From Rhizoclosmatium globosum (taxonomy: Eukaryota > Chytridiomycota > Chytridiomycetes > Chytridiales > Chytriomycetaceae): a stretch of 64,000 nucleotides of DNA. The first letter of the stretch is position 1. Each line of letters opens with the position of its first letter. Made by a program: the position numbers and the translations under genes. Shown here one piece after another: positions 48,296-59,317 of the stretch. Below the pieces are notes generated by a model. That model did not search any database. It was not told the origin of the DNA and was given only the letters and a program-made list of their open reading frames with translations. The stretch lies in NCBI GenBank assembly GCA_002104985.1, contig MCGO01000024.1, forward strand, positions 310,001 to 374,000. Direction: 5' to 3'.

Positions 48296-49231
48296 TCAGT
48301 TATTTTTCAGGAAACTTCCTGATGGATCCATCTTGAATTTCCGCTGCATATTTTGATACCAGTCTTGGATAGCCTGTGACTTAAGCTTTAATAGAATGAA
48401 CCCCAATCATTTGTTTACCTTCAATGGAACGAACGTGGTATTCCAATTTTGCCCAAATAAGGCGTTTCCGCCTGGAGGCAGATTGGATGCAAAGCTCGAA
48501 CAATAGCTGCTGTGTGTTGAGTGTTGAGAGAATATGATAAGGAACTCACTTATAAAGACTTTCCTGTGAAAGAATGAATAATTAAATGAGTTATCAGAGC
48601 CTTACTACAGGCACAAACTCACCATCAGCTTTCCTCCAATAACTTGCGGATCTGCGCCCACCAATCCTGGTTTTGTGCTGCTGAGGGCCATCTCACTCCC
48701 CCCTGCCATTTGTGTATCAACCCCATTCTTTGCAGCTTCCACTGCACGAAGGCATAATTCAAGAGGTTCAATTGAAATCCCAAGACTCGCAGTGATGGGT
48801 GGTTCACCAGCCAAATTGTTTGTTGAGTCCTCCATCATACTATCCTGCTGAAAGCCGCCTCCGGTGCTCGACGAACCTTGCTTCTGACCCAATTTAAATA
48901 CAGCTGAAGGCTTCTCGTTCGATAAGAGTCCAAGAAGTTGCCATGTTGGTGGCGCGTTTGGGTTGGGCCTGTATAACTGTAAGTTTGCAAGCTAACAGAA
49001 TCGGTAGTCACCAGAGAAAATGAACGGTTGCTCCATATCCTTGCGGGAATGGAGATGCTCCCGTCAGAAAAACGACGATGTGATTGATAGATTTGGCATC
49101 ATGAAGCTCAAATAAGAATTTTGACTGGTCAACTAGCCCTTTCGTTAGGATACTGAGACTGTGATAGAAGAAACTTTACCTTGTTGAAGGTTGGTTTGAA
49201 CTAGCCGACCGGCGATAATGCAGCCAAACAT
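48296..49231 (-). CDS. Hikeshi/Opi10, nuclear import carrier of Hsp70
   Basis: Hikeshi carries Hsp70 into the nucleus during heat stress by binding FG-nucleoporins. The protein starts MFGCIIAGRLVQTNLQQ (ATG 49231), has SINHIVVFLTGASPFPQGYG, then WQLLGLLSNEKPSAVFKLG and the family's SLGISIEPLE, and ends LKAIQDWYQNMQRKFKMDP with TGA at 48296-48298. Introns near 49155-49180, 48975-49010 and 48400-48630 fit. A Gly/Ser/Gln-rich insert (QKQGSSSTGGGFQQ) is longer than in the animal protein. It lies 175 bp from the divergent Frizzled-like gene and 2 kb from Hsp110, another Hsp70 partner. Confidence 0.88.
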
Positions 49232-49406
49232 GAGTCACTGAAATGGGGAGTTTGGAGATGTTTTTGGAAACGCCTGGAAACAACCAACCAAATCTGGACA
49301 TCCAACAGGGACCCATAAATTCCACAATCAACCGCATAAATCTTTGTTATTTTCAAAGTGGGTAAGATCGCCCAAGATCGACACAAATATTTTTTCGCAA
49401 TCATTG

Positions 49407-51353
49407 ATGCATCTCAGCCTTTGGGTTCTCGGGTCCCTTCTTTTGACAAGTGTGAAGGGAGATGGTTGCTCAACTTATACAGGCGGCTATTGTAGCCGCT
49501 TCACGACGTACCCAATTTTTTTAGCTACAGGAACATCCGTCGCATCACAAGAGGGAATACTGAAAGCAGGGGGGATGGACCTCCTCTTGATGCTTAACTC
49601 TTCAACTCCGGCTTATCGCCCTTGTGTCTCTGCTTTTTTGAAGTTCGCCTGTTATTCATCGTATCCAAGTTGTGAAAATGGTATTCTTAAATCTCCATTT
49701 GACAATACAAATTAATATCACGCTATTTAAGGCGCTGTAAAGGACGTTCCTTGTGCCTCTATTTGTCAAGATGTCGTAACTCAGTGCACAACATTATTCA
49801 CATCTTTTGGTAAAGCAAGCATTATTCCAAACTGCAAGGGAAACGTCCAGGGGCTCCAAGTTCCGTATTCTACATCAAAAACTTGCTTAGGTTATGTTGA
49901 TTCTCAAAATAGTGGGTGATCTACTAATTCTAGCCTTTAATAATTTGTTTTTGTAAAGCTACGATTGTTCAGCCTCCTCCTCCTCCACCGACTCCAGTCA
50001 CTTGTCAATCTATTCTTATAAAAGATCCTCGCTTTAATGCTAGTGATCTAACTGGGTATGTCCCTATCCACGGCCAAACTTGCACGGGAGGTTGCTGCTT
50101 GCCGTGTCCAAGAATTTACCAGTTTTATGATAACCGGGCAATCAATGGACTAAACATAGCCTACCAAACATTGGCGGTGCTATCTGCTTTTGGAGCCGGA
50201 TTTACCTTCCTCTCGTACGTGCTTTTCGCGAAACGTAGGCAACATCCAGGATGTATGATGATGTACTTTTCACTTGGCGGCTTTATTTGTCACAGTTTTC
50301 AAGCAATCAGTATCGGAAGCAATGGATACCGAACTGGTTGTGTTGATTCCATCACTGAAGCAGACCAGTCGAACAGTGCACTTTGTGGTATTCAAGGATT
50401 TGTTCTGATGGCAAGTGCTCTTTATCTTCTCTTCTGGAATACAGGTATGGTTCGTTTGAAATAGAAAATATAACAAAAACGAACAATAGCGTTCATGTTC
50501 AACCTACACTTGCAGCTAATTTGGCGAAAAGACATCTTTAGTGGAAATTACTTCTTCGTACACACCTTATCCATCTTGTTCGCGTTGGTCCCAACCATCT
50601 CAACGGCTGCTACGAATGGATTTGCCACAAATGGATTTACTTGCTTGACGGATCCACATCATGCCATCGGCTATTTAATTATTCCTATGGGTGTCGTTGG
50701 CTTACCAGGCGTTGCGATTACAGTTTACACAGTTGTTGCCCTTATAGTCAAACTACTGAGTGCACCAGGACAACACGACACAGGGAGTACAATGAGCACA
50801 GCAAATGCACCATCAGGAAAGAGCAACTTTGGAAAAAGCGGTGTCGGCTCTGCGCCGGGAAAATGTAAGTTAAACTGTTAGTTAACCGCATTAATAATAA
50901 GTCATCACAGCGCAACCTCCTGTCCCCGAATCTACCGAGCCCTATCAATCTGGGAAATCTAGAACACCTTCCGAAACAGCTGCAGTGAAAATGAAAGCAA
51001 GAATGAAAAAACATCAGCAGAAAGTGATTGATCTTTTGACTAAAAGTTGGCGATCACTTGTGCTGTGCATCGCAGTTGTTATTATTTTCCTTCCGTTCTG
51101 GACGGAAAATATGATCACTGCCTTCTACTTTCAAGATTTGGAACAAACGACTCCTTGGGTCTTACAATGGTTCTCTTGTATTGCAAATGGAGGAACACAG
51201 CAGGAGTGTTACAAAAACGCAGAAGGTCATATTCCAAGCTTTGGAGATTCCATTATTTCCCTTGCACATGTAACAATTGGCTCGTTTATCTTTCTCGTGT
51301 TTGGAGTGAGTATGATTGACGACTGGAAAGAGTTGTTGGGGTTGAAAAAGTGA
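49407..51353 (+). CDS. Frizzled/Smoothened-like seven-transmembrane receptor
   Basis: Class F-like GPCR. A signal peptide (MHLSLWVLGSLLLTSVKG, ATG 49407) is followed by a Cys-rich ectodomain (for example YCSRFTTYP, YRPCVSAFLKFACYSSYPSC and CASICQDVVTQCTTLF) that fits a Frizzled-type CRD. Then come a Pro-rich linker (VQPPPPPPTPV), a second Cys cluster (CTGGCCLPCP) and seven hydrophobic helices starting near 50125. The intracellular loop before the last helices is long and Ser/Gly-rich. The final helices (SWRSLVLCIAVVIIFLPFW and a C-terminal FIFLVFGVSMI) end EWK-like (DDWKELLGLKK), stop 51351-51353. Introns near 49680-49730, 49915-49958, 50445-50490 and 50866-50910. Frizzled-like receptors are known in several early-diverging fungi; the ligand and any Wnt-independent role are unknown. 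Confidence 0.85.
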
Positions 51354-51396
51354 TTCTCTTCTATTATTTAAATGTCTTCTTTACTATTCATTCTTT

Positions 51397-51975
51397 CTAC
51401 AATTCATGCCAAATACTTTCCCGAATTTCTTTTACGTCTTGTCGTCCTTCGACAGTAAGAATATCGTGAATATCTTCCGGTGGATTAAGAGAGAATTTCT
51501 TAGCGCGTTCCCAACGTTCCAATCTTGTAATGCCAATATTTGGTCCAAACTGTATCAAGGAGTCAACTGAAACGAGACGCACGGCAATTAAATGGAATAT
51601 TAATTACCTTTGTATCTAAGTCAAACTTTCGCAGTATATCTTTCTCCTCGGGAGTCAGTGGTGGAGGGGGTGGTGCTTTGTTGCTGACTGTGCCAGAAAT
51701 AAACAGCGATTGAGCCAGGTTGAGAGTCACGTATAAAGCTTACTCAAACTGATGCGTTTCGCAACTCTTCTGGAAGGTGATCTAGCTTCAACGCTTGGTT
51801 CTTCTTGATCACTCTCGTCTGAAAAGGGATCACGATCATCAACCTTCCTTTTCGGGAAAGATACGGGAGTGGCATAAGCTGTGATAGAAGATTGGACCTG
51901 TTTCTTTGGCGTGACTGCTGTGGAAGAGGACGCTTTGTGTGTTGTCTTCTGTTGCTTTTTTGGTGGCATTTTCAT
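51397..51975 (-). CDS. DNA polymerase delta small subunit (POLD4/Cdm1)
   Basis: Smallest subunit of DNA polymerase delta, which stabilises the replicative enzyme and helps bind PCNA. The N-terminus (MKMPPKKQQKTTHK, ATG 51975 or 51969) carries QSSITAYA, a near-consensus PIP box (Q-x-x-I-x-x-Y). The C-terminal domain has LTPEEKDILRKFDLD, then FGPNIGITRLERWERAKK and PPEDIHDIL, ending SIWHEL (stop 51397-51399), matching the core POLD4 motif. Introns about 51570-51607 and 51690-51742. Length of about 150 residues matches Cdm1. Its start codon is 12 bp from the divergent UVRAG start codon. Confidence 0.87.
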
Positions 51976-51987
51976 TCATTTCAGTGG

Positions 51988-54900
51988 ATGGCCACTGTGT
52001 TGTCGATAAGCATTCGCAGCCTTGGAGGCCAACGCGACACGGAAACCGATGTGATAGAAGCGGCGCGAAGCAAAGACGTGACGAGATCGAGGAACACGAG
52101 TGCGACGACTGCGAACGCAAAGGGCAAACAACCCCAACTCGAACTCGAACATCAATCGCAACAAACGCGTCTGCTTCCGCTTCGAAGTGCGGCAACCTCG
52201 TCCGAATCTCTCGGACACAGTCTCGGTTCCACGGTGAAGCGCCCGCCTTCCGCCTCGCTGCTTCTGCTCGAGGCCCTGCATGGCGCAACCGTCGCTGCCG
52301 GCGCTGACCTCAAAGACTCGCACTTTGTTATCGAAAAGAACGGCGTGCCAGTTTATACCAGTACTGTTGCTCCTGCAACATTGGTGCGTTCTACTTGTTG
52401 CCTTCACACAATCCTCACTACGACCTGAGCAGAACCCGACTTGGAACATCGATGCAACTGCGTTTCCAACGTTGACTCAGAATAGAAGGGATCTCGTACT
52501 GCACATTTGGACACGTTCTGCATCAAGATCCACCATCAACAACCACTTCTGCCAGTATCGCTCCATAAACTTCAATGCATCGCTGCTCAATTTTATCGGA
52601 CGCGATCTTTTAGAACTCGAGAAGACACACCTTTCCTCCGAACTGATTTTGGTGCAGCTTGAAGATGGAATTTACAGATTGGATGATGATTCCTCAAAGC
52701 CCGCCACTGATGAGCAAACCTCTTTAGACGAAGACGAGATAAAAGATTCATATACCCGTAATGCTTTCGTAACGTGAGACTGCTATGACTAACGAGTGTA
52801 CCTCCTAATCCTCTGAACTAGACTTGAGAATCTCTCATCCGAGCTAACATTATTGCAAGAGGCTCTTGGAAACTTACTCAAAGAGTCTGAACAAAAAATT
52901 CCAATTAAAGCCGTCATCGCTGACCCAAACGTATGAATTTTATTCCAATCGTTGAAATTAACCTACACACGTTTTAGATCGCTTTTCGTGACTGTTTATT
53001 TCGAAAAACCTCATGTCTAACCCAACAGATAAAATCGAAGTCAAAAGTGGTTGAAATGGGTAAGTAGTTGCAATGATGGTTGATTGTTTTTGATAAACGA
53101 TACAGAGCGCGACAAGCTTGATTCCTTGCGAAAAGATATTCAACGACGAAAAAATCGGCTATTTTATTCTTCAAAAGACCGGGAGCAGTGTCAACAGACT
53201 CTTCTATCTACTATAAACGATTTGAATGATTATGGAATAATTATTCACGAAACATTCAAATACAAAACTGTTTCTGGTCGAAGCTTTATTGCAGGGATTA
53301 AAGAAATCTATCCCATCAACACTGTGAGTAATGGTTCATGGAAGTGTGTAAATTAACCGTTCGTAAGCTACGTGAAGATCCAAATGCCTATTTTATTCGT
53401 CGAATATGGCTTCCACATTCAGAATTCAGTTCTGTGGATGAAGATCGAACTTCAACAGCTCTTGGATGGACTGCTCACTTGGTTACTCTGTTAGCCCTTT
53501 ATCTCGAACTTCCACTCAGATATCCAATCAATCCCATGAGTTCCCGATCCATGATTTTAGATCGAATATCTCAGCATCCGGCAGCTAGTATGGAGTACGT
53601 GTAACATACAGGAGTATTGTGAAGATCCTAAGAAATTATAGGTTTCCGTTATTTATGAAGGGGTCTGACAAGCAGCGGTTTGAGTACGGAGTCTTCTTGC
53701 TGAATAAGAACATTGAACAAGTTTGGGCTTTGTTGAATGTCAACCAACAGAAACTAACAAAGTAATTCCTCCAGCTTCTGAACCACCTTGGTTTATCTAC
53801 GAAAAACCTTCGTAACACATTACCAAATTTGAAGTTGGTGATTGAGGCGATTGCCAAAGCAGATATGTATGGTACTAATGTTTACGTAGTAATGCGCTAA
53901 CCCCTGTTCAAGAAATGGCGCCAATAGACTTACTCGACCTTCAGAACGTGTTATTGATCCGCCAAATATCGAAGAGCCCGAAGTGCATTTGTCTTTATCC
54001 TCCTTAAATCAGCAGAACTCAAGAGATGTTATGTTTACCGTCAATCAAAATCACAGGCCTCTGTCCGGAGAATACACTGAATCAGACGTACCAATGTCGG
54101 ACGAATATAATCAGTCAGAGAACACGAAACTATTGCTTCCTTCTCCTCAGAATAATCTAGAATCCATACCAACTTTCAAAAGCTCAAAAGTTGTTGAGAG
54201 TCAATTTGCAGAACAATCGCAGGTCGAATTTGAGATAACCCCTTTACCGCTGTTTCAAGTTTCTCCAACTTCTGTTTCTTTACTTGAAAGTGCCTTAGAC
54301 AGCGCAACTCTGCAACAACAAAATGATAACGTGTCTCGAGATTCAGTATCTGAATCGGCCCCATCAGAAACTCCCCGACGGTCATCAACTCCAAGACTGC
54401 ATCAAACCTTTCCAGAGAGTCTTCCCACACAAGCCCTATCATTTACATCTGTCAATGCAAAACTGTCCACTGGCGTCAGTTTGTCTAGTAGTTTTGGTCC
54501 CGAATCGAATTCCGACTTTACTTCGTCAGTTCCAATCCGAATTCTGGCATCAAAACATAATTCATCGACAACATCAACACTGCCAAAATCTCTACCAACA
54601 AGTCTCAGTCTTGCACGGAGTATTGGTTCCAAGAATAGTGACAGTAGCACAAATACTTCTCCCACATCCAAAAAGTCTCTGCTGGAGCGTATGCCTCCAA
54701 ATGAAGAAACTTTGACGGCAAGTAACGCAGGAGACGATAATGACTCCTCTGATAGTTCAGACGAAGATGAAGAGGTGATGGGTGGAGTACTTCGTGAAAT
54801 GACGATTGATATTCCACGACGAGGAGACCCTCTTCCATTTCCAACACACTTGTCTCCAAGCGGGAATTCACTCATATCGCCGTCAAGTGTATCCAGTAAC

Positions 54901-55173
54901 TCGTCGTCTGGTACTTTTCGCACCCCAACTTCCGGCGTGTCCCTGCGATCGTCATTTGACAATAGCGACACAGTCGTGAATGGTCATGATTTAGAACGTG
55001 GTGGATCAAGTGTGACTACACGACCTTCAATGCTGGGCTTAGGTTGGACTGGTTTGCAGCAGCCGTTGTCGATTGCTGGATCAATGTTTTTCAATCCCTT
55101 CAATCTTCGACCCAGTACAGATGTTGTGGTGTCTGAAACTGGAGAAACTGGCGAGATAGATCAGTCTCATTGA
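51988..55173 (+). CDS. UVRAG/Vps38-type subunit of the class III PI3-kinase complex II
   Basis: Subunit of the Vps34 complex II, which makes PI3P for endosome maturation and autophagy. MATVLSISIRSLGGQRDTET starts a basic, Ser-rich leader; a C2-like region follows (about 52300-52660, FIVEKNGVPVYTSTV-like strands); then a coiled coil (DKLDSLRKDIQRRKNRLFYS), and the conserved UVRAG/Atg14 domain: LGWTAHLVTLLALYLELPLR, YPINPMSSRS and FEYGVFLLNKNIEQVWALLN (53400-53760). The C-terminal 400 residues (53983-55173) are Ser/Thr/Pro-rich and disordered, ending TGEIDQSH. Introns: about 52383-52440, 52775-52820, 52934-52977 and others near 53060, 53325, 53605, 53830. AATAAA follows the stop. Confidence 0.85.
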
Positions 55174-55179
55174 AATAAA
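55174..55179 (+). terminator. Polyadenylation signal (AATAAA) of the UVRAG gene
   Basis: AATAAA begins directly after the TGA stop, an unusually short distance. Confidence 0.4.
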
Positions 55180-55255
55180 TAGATTTGCCAAGTTGAACTA
55201 AAGCATTCATTTATTTGTGTTGTTTTGCTACAATAATTACAGTGCGCTTCCATCA

Positions 55256-58125
55256 TCATTGCTCCATATCTTCCACGCCATAATGTCTCTCCCATCCCTT
55301 TAGGGTCACAAATGCGAGAAACGCTGGAACAGATCCTCCCTCCAATACATAATGTTGCCTTAGTTGATTCAACTCTTGGACTCGTGCAGGAGATCCCCCA
55401 ACAATTTGCATGGTTCCGTTATCATTCTCCTGACTTGAAAATAAAAAGGAAGAGTCATCTTGGGGATCAGCGTAAGTCGAAATCAGACGCACTAAACTCT
55501 CTTGGAATTCTACTCTGTAGCCAAGAAGTGAAAACACCGCCTCTTTGAATTCTTTCGATTTGTCCATGAAAACCTGTCGAGAAGAGATTGTTAAGAATAA
55601 AACTATACATAACTTAAAAAAATACTTCTCGCAATCTCAGAATTCGCTTGTCCCTTTCATCAATTAATCCTTGTAACCGCCGACTCTCCAGCTCAATAGA
55701 TTTAACAACTTCGACGGGAACCAACCCTCCAAATTCTGATCCAAGTAACCTCGCTTTCAAGGCCTTGTTTTCAGCCTGGAGAGTATCCAACAACTCCTTC
55801 CGAATTACAAATGCTTTTGATTCTGGATTTTCGGCGAGTTGAAGCACCTGTGAATAGGTTTAGGAGCTCGTTAGGAGACTAATTAAGGTACCTTCAAGTT
55901 ATCACGATCAAATGCGCCTTGGCCGATCGCCCGCTCCAACACGAATATTTGGTTGTCAAAGTTTTCAACCTCTTTTGCAGCAAAGAATTCTCAGTCTGGA
56001 GCTTCTCGATATCTACAGAAAACAACTCAGCACGTCAGTTCAACAAAATTACAATCCTAACCCTTTTCAAGCTGCTTCACTTTGTCTTCCAATTTACGCT
56101 TGACTGCCGTGAAGTCGGATTGAGCTTCTACGTTTGGTATGCTTGGCATGTTTGATGCACTTTGGAGTTCAACTTCCAAATCAGCAACACGAGCTCGGTA
56201 TCGCTCAATCAAAGCTTCCAGCTCCAAAATTTGATCACGCAACAAGTTATCATTTATGCCGGTGTCCGCATCTACGTCTTGGAATCGCACTGCAGTCTGT
56301 ACATCAAAAATAGGTTTAGCAAACACGAACAGAAAGACAAAAAAACAAACCAACTGTTCCCTCAGAAACGCGACTTCTCCAGCAACAAGATCGCGGCCTT
56401 TTTCTAACCGCTTCACTTGCCGACTTTGAACCTCAGCCTTTGCTTCTTCATCGGCAAGTCGTTTGCGCAATTCCCCAATCTCCACTTCCAGTTCTCCGAC
56501 ATGCGCTCGTAACACTTTCACGTCTGCCAGTTCTTCTGATACCCGTTCCATCTCACGTGCTCTTTCTAAACGTTCTGTTTCCAAGGCCCGAGCGAGTCCA
56601 AGTGGCGTCACTTCACCGTTTGACGATAAATCAGATTCTCGCAACAATGAAGACCATCGACGCTTCTCAGCTTTGAGTGTAGTGGCTTCTGCTTCTGCTT
56701 CAACGAGTCGCGTGCGAAGAGAATCCATGGCGCGAACTTGTATTTCTAGGGTACGAATTTTTTCTTCTTGCGCGGTAGATGATTGATGAGCTGTACGAAG
56801 CCGTTGAGATTCTGTTTTGAGATGCGTGTTTGAGGTTTCGAGTGTGTGAATGTATGCGAGTTGGTCTATCAATCGATGGTTAGCAAGCTACTATACCCTT
56901 GGAAATGCGAAACGCACCTTCTAATTGTTTCTTGATTGTTTGGAAAGAATCTGGGGACGACGCGTTGCCGTGTTTGAGAGAAATAAGTTTTGATTCAAGA
57001 GACGATATTTGGGATTGCAGGTCTCCAGTTTGTTTCAATGCCGCAGTCTTTGCCGCGACAGCCATTTCATGCTGCGACTCCAAAGTAAGTCAATTTGTCC
57101 ATCCAGAATAAACTTGGTACCTGAAGTTCCAATGCTTGGAGTCTCTGACGATACTGATCTGCTTCTCGTTTTGAGTTCCTGATTTCGTGTTCTCTTCGGC
57201 GCTCCAGATCTCGCAATTGTTCATTGGTCACAGAGAGTTGCTCAGTCAAGGAGGCGTTTTCTGACTGCAGTTTCGTTGTTATGAATGAAGATTCTTTCTG
57301 ATGTCAAATGCATGAATAAAATGAAGGATGGATTGATAAGTATAAGTGCTCTTACATCTTTTTGCTCTCGTTCTGCATCCTTCAACTGTTGTGATTCCTC
57401 CAACTTCTTGTTGGATTCAAGCAAGAATGTGCAATCCCTTTCAAGTTTCTGAGCAGTACTATTGATCAGTAAACTGATTATAAAGCTAGGGGGATCAAGT
57501 GTTACCCCAATCTTGGAAAGGGAGTCCTGCATATTCTGTTTTAATCTCGCGTTTTCCGATTCGAGGGTTATGATTCGGCGCTCTGAGTCGTCTTTCTGCA
57601 TCAGTAACTCACGCTCAAGTAGCTTGATTGTGCGTTTCGCGTTAACGAGGTCCGAATCTGTGAAGGAGACTGGTGTGAATGTTGGTAGGAGTGTTAACAC
57701 TGTCCTGTACCAACGAACAGATCGACCGAGTCCAGTTCCACATCCTGAATGCTTTGTACCTTACTTGTTGCAGTACTTGAAGGACGAGCCAACGGGAGTT
57801 CCTGATGTTGTTGCTGAAGCCGAGGAGCGGCGGCGGCCTTGACAGCGTTTGTTGCGTCTCTGAACGAATCGAGTGTGGCCGCCACGTCCGCGGCCGTTGC
57901 TGCTTTTGTGACTGAAAACGGGGCCATCGACGAAGAAGAAGAAGTGGTGGTGGTGGTTCGGAGCGGCCGCTTGCCGACCTTTGCTGTGTTTGTTGTTGTT
58001 GTTGTTGCTGCGTTCGCTGTTGAGCCCGGTCGTGTCGTCGACTGCGCGGGTCGGAATGTCGACGCGGACGACGAGGCAGTTGAGGCGCGGAACAGCGATT
58101 GCCGTCCGCTTTTGTTTGCTTCCAT
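55256..58125 (-). CDS. MAD1: Mad1 spindle-assembly-checkpoint protein
   Basis: Mad1 binds Mad2 at unattached kinetochores and recruits it to block the metaphase-anaphase transition. The N-terminal 145 residues are Ser/Thr/Ala-rich (MEANKSGRQSLFRASTASSS), followed by about 550 residues of coiled coil with the family string GEVAFLREQL (about 56360). The RWD-like C-terminal domain is recognised by KSKEFKEAVFSLLGYRVEF and DDSSFLFSS..GTMQIVGG and ends GWERHYGVEDMEQ (stop 55256-55258). Introns are at about 57250-57310, 56890, 56310-56350, 55590-55620 and others, mostly in phase. Start ATG 58125. Convergent with UVRAG, 82 bp apart. Confidence 0.87.
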
Positions 58126-58166
58126 TTTTATTGTTACTTCATTTTCTCCTTTTATTGAAAAACAAT

Positions 58167-59270
58167 CTAAAACCCTTTCGAAAAATCAACTAATCCAGGA
58201 ATGCGCTCGGCTCCTTCCGTGTAGAGCCTCAATGAATTCGCGATCGTTCTTGCAGCGAACGTGTAGTCAGTCAATGCCGCCATGTGTGGCGTTACAATCA
58301 CGTGTGGATGCGACCAGAGAGGATTTGATTCAGGGAGAGGCTCAAGCTCAAACACGTCCAGGACCGCCCATTCAATCATAGCATCCTCATCATCCAAGGC
58401 ACGAATCACATCGTCTTGCACAACCGTTGCACCCCTTCCCAAATTCACAAACATACTTCCACGCTTCATTTTTGAAAATTCGCTGTATCCGATCAAATGA
58501 TACGTATCTGGAGTGGACGGCAATAGTGAAATTACAATATCGGAAGTCCTCAAGACGTGTTCCAGCCCTTCACGTCCAGCCACAACTTGGACACTCACTT
58601 CTTCGACTACTGCAGTTTCATTTCCAGTCACACTGTCAACCAGTCGAGGAATCGTAAGACTTCGCTCCACTGTCCCCCACCCTCTCACACCTGTGAATCC
58701 ATTCCTAATCAGCTGCGACGCAACTTCTTTTCCCAACACTCCAATCCCCAGAATACCAATTTGCACGTCCTCCATCGGTGGTGGCAAAACTCCCCTCGGT
58801 TTCTTGTTCCATACCTTTTGGATTTGCTGCCGCGTGATCAAGTTCATTTCACGATGATGATTGAGGACATGTGTGAGTGCTATTTGTCCCATTCGTTTCG
58901 TCATGGAGTTGTCAACGAGTCGAATGAGTGGGATGTGTCGCGGAAAGTCCGGGTCTTTCAACAACCGGTCGATCCCGGCCCAGGCGGACAAGATGAGCTT
59001 CAGCGATGGGAAGCGAGACCATAATCCAACAACGGATGCGTCCACAATCACAATTTCTACTTTGGAAACATCCAGTGTGTCTGGGATTGTATTTGGAGTA
59101 TTGATGTGCAACAGGTCAGGCAAGTGTGCGAGAGTAGGTGTTTCACGAATCGCCTTTTGAATCAAGGGAAACGCTGCAGTACCGGTTGCTTCCCAGTTGA
59201 TGTATGCGATTTGGGACATATTTTTTGGAAAACCCCAAACAGATTTGGTAAGGCCTTTTTTGGCACTCAT
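58167..59270 (-). CDS. D-2-hydroxyacid dehydrogenase (glyoxylate/hydroxypyruvate reductase-like)
   Basis: NAD(P)-dependent dehydrogenase interconverting 2-ketoacids and D-2-hydroxyacids. A single intact exon of 367 codons (ATG 59270; MSQIAYIN at 59219 is an alternative start). The Rossmann fingerprint is GILGIGVLG (residues 162-170). Catalytic residues: Arg279 in NLGRGATV, the Glu in DVFELEPLP and His329 in TPHMAA. It resembles the GhrA/glyoxylate-reductase branch; the exact substrate cannot be told. It carries an extra loop of about 20 residues (about 205-230) after the second strand of the nucleotide-binding fold. Unlike its neighbours it has no intron. Confidence 0.88.
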   Translation of the reverse strand: MSAKKGLTKSVWGFPKNMSQIAYINWEATGTAAFPLIQKAIRETPTLAHLPDLLHINTPNTIPDTLDVSKVEIVIVDASVVGLWSRFPSLKLILSAWAGIDRLLKDPDFPRHIPLIRLVDNSMTKRMGQIALTHVLNHHREMNLITRQQIQKVWNKKPRGVLPPPMEDVQIGILGIGVLGKEVASQLIRNGFTGVRGWGTVERSLTIPRLVDSVTGNETAVVEEVSVQVVAGREGLEHVLRTSDIVISLLPSTPDTYHLIGYSEFSKMKRGSMFVNLGRGATVVQDDVIRALDDEDAMIEWAVLDVFELEPLPESNPLWSHPHVIVTPHMAALTDYTFAARTIANSLRLYTEGAERIPGLVDFSKGF

Positions 59271-59317
59271 TCAATCTCAAAATAATCATCATGAGATTCA
59301 AATTGTATTTCACGCCA

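Noticed and set aside
52000..52450. Long minus-strand frames opposite UVRAG exon 1
   Set aside because: They mirror a Ser/Arg-rich exon; no splice pattern or family support.
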